This document shows, piece by piece, positions 21,089 through 32,204 of a stretch of DNA of 64,000 nt. Source of the stretch: Pseudopyrenochaeta lycopersici. Its lineage: Eukaryota > Ascomycota > Dothideomycetes > Pleosporales > Pseudopyrenochaetaceae. Where the stretch lies: contig NHZP01000078.1 of the NCBI GenBank assembly GCA_003313425.1, positions 1-64,000 of the forward strand. Direction: 5' to 3'. Each line of letters opens with the position of its first letter. The first letter of the stretch is position 1. Under the pieces are notes generated by a model. That model searched no databases, was not told the DNA's origin, and saw only the letters and a program-made list of their open reading frames with translations. The translations under genes were made by a program, and so were the position numbers.

Positions 21089-21510
21089 ATGCACACAGCG
21101 CACGTTCCCGCCATTAACCACCGAACCCTGAGCGTGAACAGGGCGGATGGTACGCCGAGGGTCTGCAAGCTTCGGAAGGCGCTCTACGGCTTAAGGCAAG
21201 CGCCTCGCATCTGGTATCAAACCTTAACCAACTTCCTGTGTGGCGTCGGCTTTGAGCTAATTAATGCCGACCTCGGTATCTTTGTGCGAAGCAATATGTA
21301 CATTGCGGTATACGTGGATGACCTATTGATCGTCGGTCCAAGCATTGCAGAGATAAAAAGGATAAAAAGAGCCCTTCGAAATCGTTTCCAGATGACGGAC
21401 CTTGGACCCTGCAGCTATTACCTCGGGATGTCCATCCAACGAGACCGTCAGAACAGGATACTTTACCTAAGCCAAGAGGCCTACATTAACAAGGTTGTCC
21501 ACCTTCCAAG
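21089..21510 (+). pseudogene. Ty1/Copia reverse transcriptase fragment
   Basis: The segment encodes KLRKALYGLRQAPRIWYQTL, the Copia RT signature, followed by the catalytic YVDDLLIVG motif and LGPCSYYLGMSIQRD. It breaks off after QEAYINKVV near 21500. No gag, protease, integrase, RNase H or LTR is seen near it. It is wedged against the 3' end of the chromodomain/Zn2Cys6 gene on the opposite strand, less than 60 bp from that gene's stop codon. Confidence 0.9.
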
Positions 21511-21556
21511 AGTGTCAGCTCTCTATTCTAGCCTATGCATGACAGTAATAGGGCCC

Positions 21557-24500
21557 CTAACTGGCCTTGTGCATGTTAGCTGGATTGCCGTGGGCGATGT
21601 AGTCTGGCGATATGTTATGCATAACAACAGACCCAGAACGAACGATGGCACCGTTACCAATTCGCACTCCGGCTCCAACGATGCAGCTGTTACCAATATA
21701 GACGTTCTCACCAATGCGGATCTCCTTAGCGACTTCGGTGCCGTAGCTCCCTTTCAAAGCTTTTGTATCTGTTGGTGTTTCCAGTGTCGTCATGGTGACA
21801 CGCGCGCCAATCTCAGTGTTCCTACCGATGGTAATCCTGGCTGAATCTAGCAGTTGGTAGTCAGGTCCAATGATAACATTGTCACTAATAGAGACGTTGT
21901 AGCCATAGTCACAGTGAAAAGGCGTAGCAACATGTGCACCATCACCGAGATAACCGCCGACCGGGCTTTCTCCGTGACGAGGCTGAGCCCACCTTGCCTC
22001 GACAATCTCTTTGAAGCAGCGCTCGTGTGTGCCCTGCGCAACCCCAACTATAGCATTGCCAGTATTGTTGAAACGGTATACTGCACTAGCACATTTCATT
22101 CGCTCATAAACCAACTGGATGTTGTAGCGCACGAAAGGCTTACCGTCCAACATCTTCTGCTTCTCGGTCTTCTGGAGACTTGGCGCTGGCGCAGAACGGG
22201 ATGCTGGCGGACCTCGCGACGCAGCAGTTGGGGTAGCCAATGGTAGATGCTGAGGCGGCTGTTTCGTCCGTTGGTGGGCACCAACCGCTACCGCAGGAGG
22301 ACTAGTGTTGATGTGGCTCACGCTCTGCGAAGCATGGTGGTATATGCGAGAGTTGTAACCCAGTGCACGTGAACCCTGGATAGAGTGCGTTACTTGGCGG
22401 TTATCATGGGATGCGTCTCTGTCATGAACAAGGGCAGGCGCAGGAAGAGGCTGAGGATAACATGCAGACGGCAGTGGCTGCTCTGGCGGAAACAAAACGG
22501 GGGATGGATCACTCCGGTCAGCTTCCCAGCTCGACGCGGGTGGTTGAAGCTTCTGTTCTTCCACAGCAATAGGTCGGTCGCAACCGCCTACCCTTCCGAT
22601 GGACGCATGGGATTCTTGACGAGTACTCTGGCTGCTACCGTGTCTAGGCTCGCAGTTGAGTATATGTGCGAGGTCAGAGCCCTGAAATCTGCTATAGAGC
22701 TGAAGAGTATCAGAGGGCATTCGTTTTTGGGCTTGCAATGAAGGTAGAGGCTTTGTGAGCCTATTCTCTGGCCATGGCACCTTGTTTGCATAGCCTTTGC
22801 AAACAAAACCACTACGTTTGCAGTTGTTGCATTCAGGCTTCGCTTCGTCACACTTCTTTTTACGCCCTCGGCAAGTTATACAGCCAGTCCTAGTCCGGTT
22901 CACAAATCGCCTCTTGCTCTTCTTCAGTTCCACTTGGACGCTAGCCCGCGTTGGCTCTATAGCGCCAACTTGCTCGACGCTGCCACGTTCACTCATACTG
23001 CTCATTGGAGCGTGTAGTCCAGGAACTGGTGTACTTTTTTTTTGAAATGGTTCCATTGGGCGAGGGTCGCGATGCTGTGGTCTTTGGATCTCATTGTGCG
23101 GTAATTCGCGGAACTCCATAGTCCATTGTCTCTTAGGCTTGGGCTGGTCTATTGGTGGCAGCAAATTCTGCCGAGGAAGTTGTGTGTTCTGCGGTGGTCC
23201 TTGGTAGATGTGTAGACCACCGCAATTCACAGGCGCGGATAGTCCTGGGAGAGGCCGTAGAGCCGCAGCTGGCTCTTCTGGAGACTGACTAGTGTCATCT
23301 AATGTCGATGGCATCCTCTTACTTGGGCTGTTTAAAGACACTTCCATACTAGCAACTATAGGAGAAGAGGGTCCATTATTTGTGCAGCGACCGTTCTCAG
23401 ATTGCCTCGGCTTATAGTTGCGGTCCGTTTCCCCACAGCTTGGTGGCTTTTGGGTGACCGGATTAGGGCCAGCAGGAACAGTTAGCTCTCCATAAGTAGT
23501 ATGCACACCATCTTGAATGTAACATTGCGCTTCTTGAAGAAGAGTCGCTCCAAGGATTCGGATACTGCTCATCGATGCCTGGCTTTGCTCCACGATCGTC
23601 TCAGCTGAGGGTAGACCAAGTACGGCATCTTTGAGATCGGTTTTCCTTTGCGCTTCCGTCTGTAACACTGGTTCCGCTTCTGCCGGAAATTCCGACTGCC
23701 CATCAATAGCCTCATTAGCAGGCGTGGATGGCGAAGCCACTCGAATCTCCGGTTCGCCTTGGGTCTCTTGCTGTTTTCTCCCTTCCAAGAACTTCTCGGC
23801 TACAAAGAGCGCAGACGAAACGAGCTCTTTCTCCTCGAAGATACAAGCATGAGTCTCTAGCGGCTCTTGTCCGGCGTGCTCCAACGGCTCTAGCTCTTCA
23901 TGAGTTGGGCTCCCCCGAGTCCTCCTTTCCTGGCCTCCTCCTTCCTGAACCTTCTCTGCAAGTTCAAGCTGCAACGATTGGTGTGAAGCTCCAACAGAGT
24001 CGGCTCTCTCTATGGGACTTGAAGGAAAGGAATGAGAACTACGTCGCAGGACCAGCGGGTCCGGGTCTGCAGCGCTCAGATCCTGTGTACATATGGTCAG
24101 CAAGCCATGCCTGCGTGACTCGGATAGTGATCAGCTTACCCCTTCATCCGTATCGCCAGCACCGTTCACCGTAGCTGAGTTCTGCTGGCTGCAGCTCGAT
24201 TCCTCCTTCGGTACAGTCATGACGTAGCTTGCTGAACCATCGTTGCTCTCACTAGTAAGTACAACACCACAAGAGCGCAAGTCGTTAGTCTCAAGCCCAC
24301 CCTCACCCTGCTGTGGTCCTACAAAGAGCGAATTAGAATCGCGTCGTGATTGCCGCGTTTGCTGTGGGGAAGCTGTCAAGGAATTTTGACTTTGAAGTAC
24401 CCTCCCCACCAGACAGTGCACAGGCGTTATCCCTTGTGTGGGCATCAGTGCTTCCGGCGATTCGCCTGAGGATTGCACTCGATCACTGGTTTCCCCGTAC

Positions 24501-24847
24501 GATTGAACTCGACTCTGAATGTGTCTTGCCGTGTCACTCTGAGCAGCCTTTGTCTCCTTCCATTCTGCTTCTAGGGCTGGGGTGACAAAGTCGTGCGGTT
24601 CCCACGTCGGCTCGTATGAACTTCTTGTTGCTGGGTCGACACCATCCCATTCAACCAGATAGTGGGTACCATTGTCCTCCAGAATTCCCGTCGCCGCCCA
24701 GAACGTCTCGCTAGCCGGGCTATGACCCCGCTCCGGCTCGATCGCGTTGGGGCAGGCAGGCAGTTGTATTCGACGTCGTTTGTTTCGGGTGAGAGTTTTC
24801 GAATTCCGCTTCCGCTTCCGCTTGTTCGCTGTTGGATCCGAAGCCAT
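21557..24847 (-). CDS. chromodomain - Zn2Cys6 - hexapeptide acyltransferase fusion protein
   Basis: Exons 24847-24140 and 24082-21557 flank a 57-nt intron (GTAAGC..ACAG, TTGCTGAC branch) and encode about 1077 residues. A basic run (NKRKRKRNSKTLTRNKRRR) looks like a nuclear signal. A chromodomain-like segment follows at about 50-98 (ATGILEDNGTHYLVEWDG, then EPTWEPHDF). A canonical Zn2Cys6 finger lies at about 637-664 (CITCRGRKKKC then CNNCKRSGFVC). After a long disordered linker come a maltose-acetyltransferase N-terminal domain (about 877-929, EKQKMLDGKPF) and a left-handed beta-helix (about 945-1074). The helix motif that holds the catalytic His in THPLD-type enzymes reads LETPTD here, so catalysis is doubtful. 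An upstream in-frame ATG at 24889 adds 14 residues. The likely role is a chromatin-bound regulator; this is inference. Confidence 0.85.
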
Positions 24848-24889
24848 TTGTAGTAAGAGATCAGATAAGAGAGTAGATTCCCCAGACAT

Positions 24890-26127
24890 TCAAAATCAGT
24901 CCTGCTTCTTTGAAAGCTTACGGTTAATGTTGGCTCAATTTTACGTCTTTGCTAACACAGTTACTACTTGCAATGTGTGCTTTCTAGGTTCGAACGGGCT
25001 CTAGAAGCGTGATGGCGCGGGGTGCAAGCACGAAGGGCTTCTCGTCGGTCGTGTGAAGGGTAGGTCTGCGGAAGCCGCAAGCGGCGTGATGTGCTGTTAC
25101 CGTATCAGAAGATCTTGCGGTCAAGATATAACAGTATGTTGCGCGACGTTGTGAAGCCGAGGAACGGTCCTTATTGCGGTAGTGAGTCGCTTTGACTTTG
25201 GAGCGGCGCGGTTGCCAAGACGATGGGGCAGTTATCCGCTAAAGGCGCAACCATTAAGCCGAAACAATGACGTCTCCTGCGCTGCGCAATCTGGATGGAT
25301 ATCTGTAGGTCCCGTTCTAATTCCCGTAGTAGAGTCGTGGTTGAGGTTGATCGTCAATCATAGCCTGATTGGGCGACGTGCGTTCATCCATTAGCAAAGC
25401 TCCGCGCTCACTCACGACCATATTTTCGGACATAACCATATCAACCTTGAGAACGACTGGACAATCACTTCGCGTCTTTCTGGATCGAATGCATCTCCTC
25501 ACTTGCGCGAGAGGCGTTAGATTCCCAGGTGCGTAGATGAAGAGAGATGTTGTATCCAAGGGAGCATGACTACGGGCCGGAGTGGTAAGGCGCCAGGAGT
25601 GTTAGGCACCACTCCATGATCAGATTAAGTTCTCGGAAGCGATAGGGAATCCAGAACCGGAGCGGGTGCCACTGCGGAAAACCAACCAGGGCTAGCCAGG
25701 CACAAGCCATGATTGCAGGTCGAAACTGCTAATTATCAATACAATCCGAAGGATCTCGAACTATGGTCCTTGCTCACTAGTGTTGTCGTTATGGCAACGC
25801 AAGTACGTACCTCGGAGGGGCTCGTGTACATGTCCAAATAACTAAAGCTTTGCTCTAAACTCTGGTTCGACTGTGTCGTGATGAGAAATGAGGTGTGGTA
25901 TGAGGCCACCCTGGATTGCAGTGACTGTTAGCAACTCTGCGGCAGCGACAACCTATCTTGACACTTCATTCTTCATCACTATACTACGGCCATCGTACTT
26001 AGGCGATCAGAGCAGCACTGCTACCGGCAAGACATCGATTCTCTCCGTTATTTTCGGCTATTTAGGGTAGCACTTCGAGTGCTCTCTCAGCTGCAGTGCC
26101 TCGTTCACGACACCAACCACAAAATTC
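24890..26127. other. intergenic, no gene recognised
   Basis: This 1.2 kb separates two divergently transcribed genes and may hold both promoters. Only short open frames without motifs occur. Confidence 0.5.
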
Positions 26128-27686
26128 ATGGCGCTCAACAAAATTCGGCAGCGTATCGCCTATTACGGCGCAGAGAATCTGCTCGCCGCACTGCCAGCCC
26201 ACGAGTTCATGAATTGGATACCTCATCCAGCAGCAACACCGTCGACAGCCCTTGTAATTGGTACTCATGACGGACGCGATATCCTTGCCTTCACAGTGCG
26301 CTTTGGCGACAAATCGCCCGAGGTGCGGTATTGTTTTAAGCCAGTCGGTGACCCGGTTGATTCGTCAACTATACAACCTCTTACGCAGGACGAGGTAGTG
26401 AGATTGCCGCTCAATCCACCGTTCAAGTACAACGCCGACATTTCTCAACCGGGAACAAGCAATTTCAGTGTCGTCATCCAATGGTATTTTATGGGCCTAA
26501 TCGAACACGGTATAGAATGCGATTATATTAATTATTGCCCACAATTCCACGAGGCGCTAAAGAAGATTGATGCAGGCCAACATGCTGAGAAGGAATTCGA
26601 GGGGTCACGTAAAACACCAATGATGACTGAGGACAGCTCGGAGCCTGCAAACCCTCGGAGCGCTTATGGCTTGCGATCGGCTCACTGCGTCAATGTGAGC
26701 GAAAAGACGAACATGGCTGCCGAATCATTGACAACTCAACGGCTGGCTATATCAGGCGAAATCCCATCAGCCGGTGTGAGTGAAGATAAAGGTGCCGATT
26801 TGAACAAGCTGCACAAGTATTTGGATTCATATAATGCGCTATACCTTCTAGGAAACATACCTGACCCAGACGAAGTTCAATTTGTCGACCAGGACTTCCT
26901 TCCTGAGGCCCAGCCAAAGAAACTGTTCGTTGGCCGTCATGCGGAAACACACGACGACATTTATGTATATATGCGACCGTCAGGCGACTTTCACGGAATC
27001 AAGTTCTATCTCGAAGACACGCACGGGCGCGTCAAAGGAAACATCTCCTCCAAAGATGTTGCTAAACAAAGCATTCTGCATCCCTTCAACAAGACTTTTT
27101 CCAAAGCGTCTCAAGGCATCGACCAAGCTGGGAAAGCACGGCTCACGATTATGGTAAAATGGTATTTCATCGCTGCTGGTATAGCGAAGAACTGCGTGCT
27201 TAGAGAAACGAAAGCTTACGGTATCCTAGGCGCTTGCGCAGCGCGCTTGAATACGTTGCTAAGCACATGGGGCCTGCTGCTGTGAAAGCGCCGCATGTTG
27301 CGCCTGCAAAGCAAACCGAATCTGGGAACACACCAGCTGTCACATTTAGGACTGTGCCTTGCCCATCACCCACTGCTCACGAGGAGCAACCAGTCAGTAT
27401 GTCAAACACTGCCGACAGTCAATCACCGCATGGAACCAAGCGTAACGTCGAAGACGCGGAATTTGATGATCTTACACGCTTGGTGGCCGAGAATATTGCT
27501 CGCACAAAGTCTAAAGATCTGGATCTTACGAAGCGCATGAACAATATCGACCAGAAGCGCGAATTGCTGCAGTTGCAGCTTCAAGAGCTGGATGAAGAGT
27601 GGAAGATATTGGATGCGCAGAGGAAGGATGTTAGGACAAGTTTCAAGAGGCGGAGTTTGGCGTTCGGCGGGAAGGGTGATGGATGA
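26128..27686 (+). CDS. two-domain coiled-coil protein of unknown family, with a probable frame break
   Basis: From ATG 26128 the protein reads MALNKIRQRIAYYGAENLLA and has two related halves. Each contains a VG/IGTH-type start (TALVIGTHDGRD; KKLFVGRHAETHDD) and a W-Y-F block (VVIQWYFMGL; IMVKWYFIAAG). The first frame ends at 27285, but about 27205-27240 the coding signal moves to another frame (LRYPRRLRSALEYVAKHMG) that continues to 27686. It ends in a clear coiled coil (LTKRMNNIDQKRELLQLQLQ, ELDEEWKILDAQRKDVR). No well-placed intron explains the change, so a 1-nt frameshift or a non-standard intron is likely. I do not recognise the family. Truncated relatives lie at 34101-34290 and 48556-48800. 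Confidence 0.6.
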
Positions 27687-28078
27687 CGCAGGGGAAATAG
27701 GAATAGCCGTGGATAAAGATAAGTCAACGATAAGGGAGAGATCTGAACGACAGAAGTTGGAATGATGTAGCAGACATGTCCCTTTATACCTGTCTGCGCG
27801 AAAGCTGCCGCGCTGCAAGGCAAAGACTCGTCGGAAGTTCCGATTCTACCTCTAATATCAAAAGGTAGTAGAAACCTCCTCCTCCTTCCTCCTTCCTCCA
27901 AAGAGCTATTACCCCTCTTACTTAGGTGATGATACTATGGCCATGAATTCGATGATTGCAAGTGCACTGGGGTCCCGGAAGCTCCTCATAGAATGTCGTT
28001 GTAGCAAAACGATTCTCATCGACCACACATTTCTCGCAAGTACAACGAGAACATTTTCCGGGCTAGTTTACGCATTAG
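27687..28078. other. intergenic, no gene recognised
   Basis: Nothing recognised; CT-rich runs only. Confidence 0.5.
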
Positions 28079-28500
28079 CTACCTATTTGTTGCAAGGCGT
28101 AAGCAACTGACCATTTGGTGCTCCGTCTCACTCGTTACTTCTTGGTGAGTAAATGAAGTTGCTATACACCCTCGCTGTCGGTCATGACTTCTTGCGAACG
28201 CTTCCGCTGCGGGCTCAGTCGCTGAAGAGTTGGCAGACAGTGTGACCGATGAGTCTTCATGGAAAGGAGAAAGGCTTGTACGCATCAACGTAGCAGGGGA
28301 TTGCTGCATGGCCTCAGCATCTGTCGAAGTAATAAGCGATACCTTAGCTCGTTTGACGGTCGGTTGATAATCCTCTGAGATGTAAATCTCTTAGACGCTT
28401 CCGTGAAGTCCAGTACCGCGTCTAGGACGCTGTTCTTGCTTGTCCATCCTTTCACTTGTCCTTGGGGTTTCTGGTGGGGCGCACGGAGCACTGGTGGACT
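28079..28500 (-). CDS. hypothetical, possibly spliced or frameshifted
   Basis: Two minus-strand frames abut: one through DAVLDFTEASKRFTSQRI (about 28440-28370), and one through KVSLITSTDAEAMQQSPATL to SETEHQMVSCLRLATNR (about 28350-28079). Their composition is protein-like but no family is recognised and the join is not defined. Confidence 0.25.
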
Positions 28501-28616
28501 GGTGGGACACGTTATTTGTGGCTACTTCAGCCCTTCAAGTGACACAAAGACCCCTATCTTATCATTCCCTTAGGCAACACACTGCTTTGTCTCTAAAAAA
28601 TTCCCCAGCGGTCTGA

Positions 28617-29219
28617 TTACCAAAACCAATGCCCGCTTGGCAACCTCTTAACTTCGTCTGTTGTCTTCTCTGTGCGGTGGGTGTTTTGCCTGGTCTCAAC
28701 ATCGTACCTTTCAGTCCAGTGCTCACAATCTATCCATATCGTCTTCACGCCGATGAGGGGTTTGAGTTCAGACTTCACCGGTACTCCACGAAGAAATAGT
28801 GACCTTAAGGACTTTCGATGAGGAGGAGGAAGCGGACCCCGCGGCCCAACGAAATTTAAAAAATCGTGGCGATTTGCAAACGCCCAAGTGTTGCGTTTGT
28901 AAGGTAAAAGAGCAGTCTCCTTGTAGAGCTGGCGGCACGCGCCGTTGAGTAGCGTCATGCATTTTTCAAAAGGTGGTCGTGGTTGCTCAGATTGTATTTG
29001 TGCGTCATATGGGTTGACACCCTGGCTATAAACGATACATTGGAAATATTTCCTATATGATGTTGTATTGTCCCTCGCTTGGACATATATTGTTTTGCCG
29101 CCGAGCAGATACTCGTAAATCATGCAGCGGATCTCGGCTGGTAGCCGTAAGAAGGGGGAGCTTTCTCGGTTCCGATACCATCTAAACCGCGATTGATTCA
29201 ATACGTTTGCCAGGGGCAA
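28617..29219 (-). CDS. DUF7730/2EXR-like F-box-type protein, start unresolved
   Basis: The N-terminal part reads SSPFLRLPAEIRCMIYEYLL, the hallmark of the large fungal group annotated as 2EXR or DUF7730 domain proteins (LPxEIRxxIYxYLL, an F-box-like helix pair). Further family features follow: LLNGACRQLYKETALLPY and NTWAFANRHDFLNFVG. The frame is open for 200 codons, but no ATG precedes the conserved part, so an upstream exon or a lost start is likely. These proteins are numerous in Pleosporales and mostly uncharacterised; some probably act as adaptor proteins. No internal stop is present. Confidence 0.75.
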   Translation of the reverse strand: MPLANVLNQSRFRWYRNRESSPFLRLPAEIRCMIYEYLLGGKTIYVQARDNTTSYRKYFQCIVYSQGVNPYDAQIQSEQPRPPFEKCMTLLNGACRQLYKETALLPYKRNTWAFANRHDFLNFVGPRGPLPPPHRKSLRSLFLRGVPVKSELKPLIGVKTIWIDCEHWTERYDVETRQNTHRTEKTTDEVKRLPSGHWFW

Positions 29220-30119
29220 GCGAACCTCTAGCTCACTTACACTTTAGCATATCTTGAGCGTTTTTGAACTCGATGACAAATGATTCCGTTGCGGTGATAC
29301 CGTGGTGGCAAAGGCGCTTCCATTGCTAATGCTGGGAATTTGACAAGCTTTGGTGGCGAGCGATCAGCAGGAAACTTAGCTGGGAGACGCTTTGCGGGGT
29401 ATATATGATGCCCCCCCCCCCACTTTAAGCACCCCCAGCTCAGGAATATCCGCTAAACCTAAAACTGGTTGCGGCTGAAGGCTATGTTCGTAAATGAATT
29501 TGGCCTTTCCAAACGGGAAGTCTCCCTCTTCAATCGTTGCCCGCATTACCGGCCAAGCCAGGGTAGGGAGAGCATGAGAAGACATAGCGACGATCCTCCC
29601 TACGCAGAGTTAGTTATGGTCAACTCACGGTAGGACTGATTGAAACTTACGATTACTCCCCATAGATTTTCCGGCACGTGTAGGGAGAGATTGGTCTGAC
29701 TAGCCACAACTATAATCACGTGGAATACAAGGAGGATGAACGATATTACCTCTGCCGAGCGGTGGAATCGTCGGAGCTTGCTCAACGAAACAGGGGATAA
29801 GAGAGGGGAAGAAGTTTTTTGAGAGAACAACCTCGTGGGTGCTCGATGACGATGATGGATTACAAGGATTGTTTGCACGGGTTTTCCACGGCAACGTTGC
29901 TGCGGGATCTCGGGGACGATGATCACATTCCTTTTTAGAGTATCGTTTCCTTTAGCGTATCGGCGCGTGCAGCAAGAAAATGCACCAACCCGATAGTACG
30001 CGTCTTATCTACCTTATAAGATATACCTTCGTCTCTACAAGGTCTGGGCTAGAGCGGGTCGGCCATTCTACTTGGTAGCGGTGGCGACACTCAATGCTAC
30101 GCCACTTCAATCCCGTTTC
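29220..30119. other. no gene recognised; mononucleotide C run
   Basis: A poly-C run of about 12 lies at 29410-29421 within a short minus-strand open frame (29376-29585). Slippage there could have broken a small gene. The rest holds only short unrecognised frames. Confidence 0.4.
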
Positions 30120-30420
30120 CTTCAGCACCTAGAACATGAACAGAGGCAGAGAGGCGCAACACTCGCTGCACAACGACGAGGTACTTGCCGACTTTCACTT
30201 CATCCTAGGCCAGGAGCCAGGGTGCTTTCTTGCAGAGGGAGAGGTGGTGCTGCACGGCACGAACCCGCAGTGGACCAAGTTCGTTCCGTCCGCAAGAAGA
30301 GAAGGGTCCTACCCGGTTCGATCGTGCATTTGGGCGTCTAGAGAGATATTGGTGACGCAGTTACATACCGACTCGGCAGACAAAACGGCGGTAGTAACGC
30401 ACATAGGAGGAAACACATAC
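30120..30420 (+). pseudogene. LINE ORF2 endonuclease fragment
   Basis: The plus strand encodes MNRGREAQHSLHNDEVLADF followed by HFILGQEPGCFL, nearly the same as the start of the endonuclease in the LINE at 38320-38500 (MKRSREAQHALHNDEALANF). The pattern N-x-R-S/G-REAH..L matches the N-terminus of Tad/I-type LINE endonucleases. Similarity stops near 30410, just before the 3' end of the CorA-like gene on the other strand. Confidence 0.75.
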
Positions 30421-30444
30421 TTTGGCTCCAAAGGTAGATCGGTT

Positions 30445-31070
30445 TTATACCGGGTTTGAATGAACTACTGGTCTTCCCTTCGCATGCCGTCTCCAGAAGA
30501 ACCAGATGATGAATACGATGGTGGTGAGTGGTATTGTAACCGCGAAGTACAACCAGATCCAATGCGAGACGCTGAAGTTGCTGGCATTTGGTGACATGAA
30601 GAATGACATACTGAATAAGCCCTACAGAAACTGTTAATCAAGTGCCCCGAGGGTATAAAGCGGAGTCTTACCGAGACAAAAGTACCAGGCAGGAAAGCCA
30701 TAGCTATGATCGAAAGCCCTATGTTAGTTCTTGCATTCTCTTCGTTGACCCGGCTATCCGCGTGAGCAGCTAGATGGTAGAGCATAGTCTCATACAAGTG
30801 TGTTCGACTATTGTAGTTCGAAGCCCATCGCCGACAAGTATCCGCACCACTGATGAGGTGTTGTAGCGAATCGTCCACACTGTTCGAATTATCGAGCGGC
30901 CATGGGTGGTTCAGGTACTTGTTGTTCTCTTTTAGTGATAATAGCCGAGCAACAGTGTTCAGCGAAGTGGCACTTCTACTTCTTGATATATGTGATGGCA
31001 TATGTCTCTGCCCAATAAGCATGAGGCGTCTGGCATCGCTTGTTGGGACGAAGCGGTATGTGCCAGCCAC
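30445..31070 (-). CDS. CorA-like membrane protein, C-terminal portion
   Basis: Exons 31070-30672 and 30621-30445 flank a 50-nt intron (GTAAGA..TGTAG). The splice joins GTFVS to GLFSMSFFMSP, reconstructing the conserved fungal CorA-like stretch AFLPGTFVSGLFSMSFF. Two membrane segments follow the family layout: one around IIAMAFLPGTFVSGLFSM and one around WLYFAVTIPLTTIVFIIW. The upstream helix (ETMLYHLAAHADSRVNEENA) is the usual long cytosolic stalk. Family members are usually 400-600 residues; here at most 191 are present. The frame has no ATG before 31022, so the N-terminal two thirds appear lost. It may be a pseudogene. The 3' end is touched by a LINE fragment. Confidence 0.7.
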
Positions 31071-31331
31071 TCAATGCTGATTGGTCAGGTTGTGGCGCCG
31101 CCCTTTTCGGCCCATGCTGCCCTCGAGAAATTCTGCCATCACCGAAGTCCGATTCTTGAATCATGACCCACTGTGTCAACATTCCCAATTCATTAGCTTT
31201 AGCAACTTTCCCGCTTTCCCATGGCTTACTTCTATCAGCTTAAACAAATACTTAAGCTATAGTTAACTGGGTCTGCTGCAGTTATGCCAACTGCTCCCCC
31301 TTCAGCCTTCGTCACCTAAGCTAACTTTACG

Positions 31332-31811
31332 ATGCTTGTTCACTTATTCATGGACATTTCCACATTCAGAGGCATATTGCTCTCTTTGCTACTACCATTC
31401 GATATTGCGAAACTACTTGCGGCTATTGGCTGTCGGCTATCCCCTTGGGAGTGGGATCGATACATGAACTTTTTAGACGATGTTTTCAAAAGCACGGAAG
31501 AATTCTGTACAATGCAAAGATTGGGCATGACTGTTCGACTGTTTGGCACCGATCTAGGAGTACTTGAGAGAAGATTGAGATATCCCTGCAGTTACATCGC
31601 CGATTCTAAGGCAGACCGAGCGCTCCATCTATTTGTTGTCGTGAACGATAGCGCTGGTGTCTTGAACAAAACAGCTAAAATTGTACGCGACGATCGTTCT
31701 AAATCTGGTCAGAACAAAACGCCCAAACTATTCAACATAACTGCACTAATCGAAAAGTTTGGCCTCGAGACTGCGCGTGAAGTCGCTAAAATATCTGGAT
31801 GGATGATTTAA
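31332..31811 (+). CDS. hypothetical protein
   Basis: A single open frame of 159 codons starts with ATG. The N-terminus (LLSLLLPFDIAKLLAAIGCR, then LSPWEWDRYMNFLDDVF) resembles the short F-box-like segment found at the start of many Pleosporales proteins. The remainder (GTDLGVLERRLRYPCSYI and so on) is unfamiliar. Possibly a truncated member of a fungal family. Confidence 0.4.
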   Translation: MLVHLFMDISTFRGILLSLLLPFDIAKLLAAIGCRLSPWEWDRYMNFLDDVFKSTEEFCTMQRLGMTVRLFGTDLGVLERRLRYPCSYIADSKADRALHLFVVVNDSAGVLNKTAKIVRDDRSKSGQNKTPKLFNITALIEKFGLETAREVAKISGWMI

Positions 31812-32204
31812 GTTTAGAAGCTTACATGTCTTACTCCGCCATTTCGAGTATCGCTTGCGAATGTGCCGCAACAACTAATCACTTCTAGTCTCTGTTTCCC
31901 TTTTCTTATCTTTTAAACGTGTGAGACTTGAACAGGTAGCCTCAGCCTCGGCAAGCGTAGGTGCTCGAGGGGTATGGCTTGGATCGTCCGCGCACACGCT
32001 GCTTGTGGTTCTGTTAATTATCACTCTCCATAGAACGAACCACAATTGCCAGTACTCGCTTAACCAGCTGTTAACCACCTTTGGGTCCTCACACAGAGCT
32101 CTCTGCCTATCGTACGATTGGGTAAAACGCGTTGTGACTGTCTGTACGCTTAACAAAGTTAGATGGCCAATTTATCCCAACCTGACCTCCACCAAGCGCT
32201 GCTA

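Noticed and set aside
19841..24847. Biosynthetic gene cluster around the GNAT, acyltransferase fusion and dehydrogenase genes
   Set aside because: No backbone enzyme (PKS, NRPS, terpene synthase) is present and the genes are separated by transposon debris.
27147..27214. 68-nt intron (GTATTT..CCTAG) to repair the 26.1-kb gene
   Set aside because: It would remove a WYF-containing stretch that is conserved between the two internal repeats, so that stretch is probably coding.
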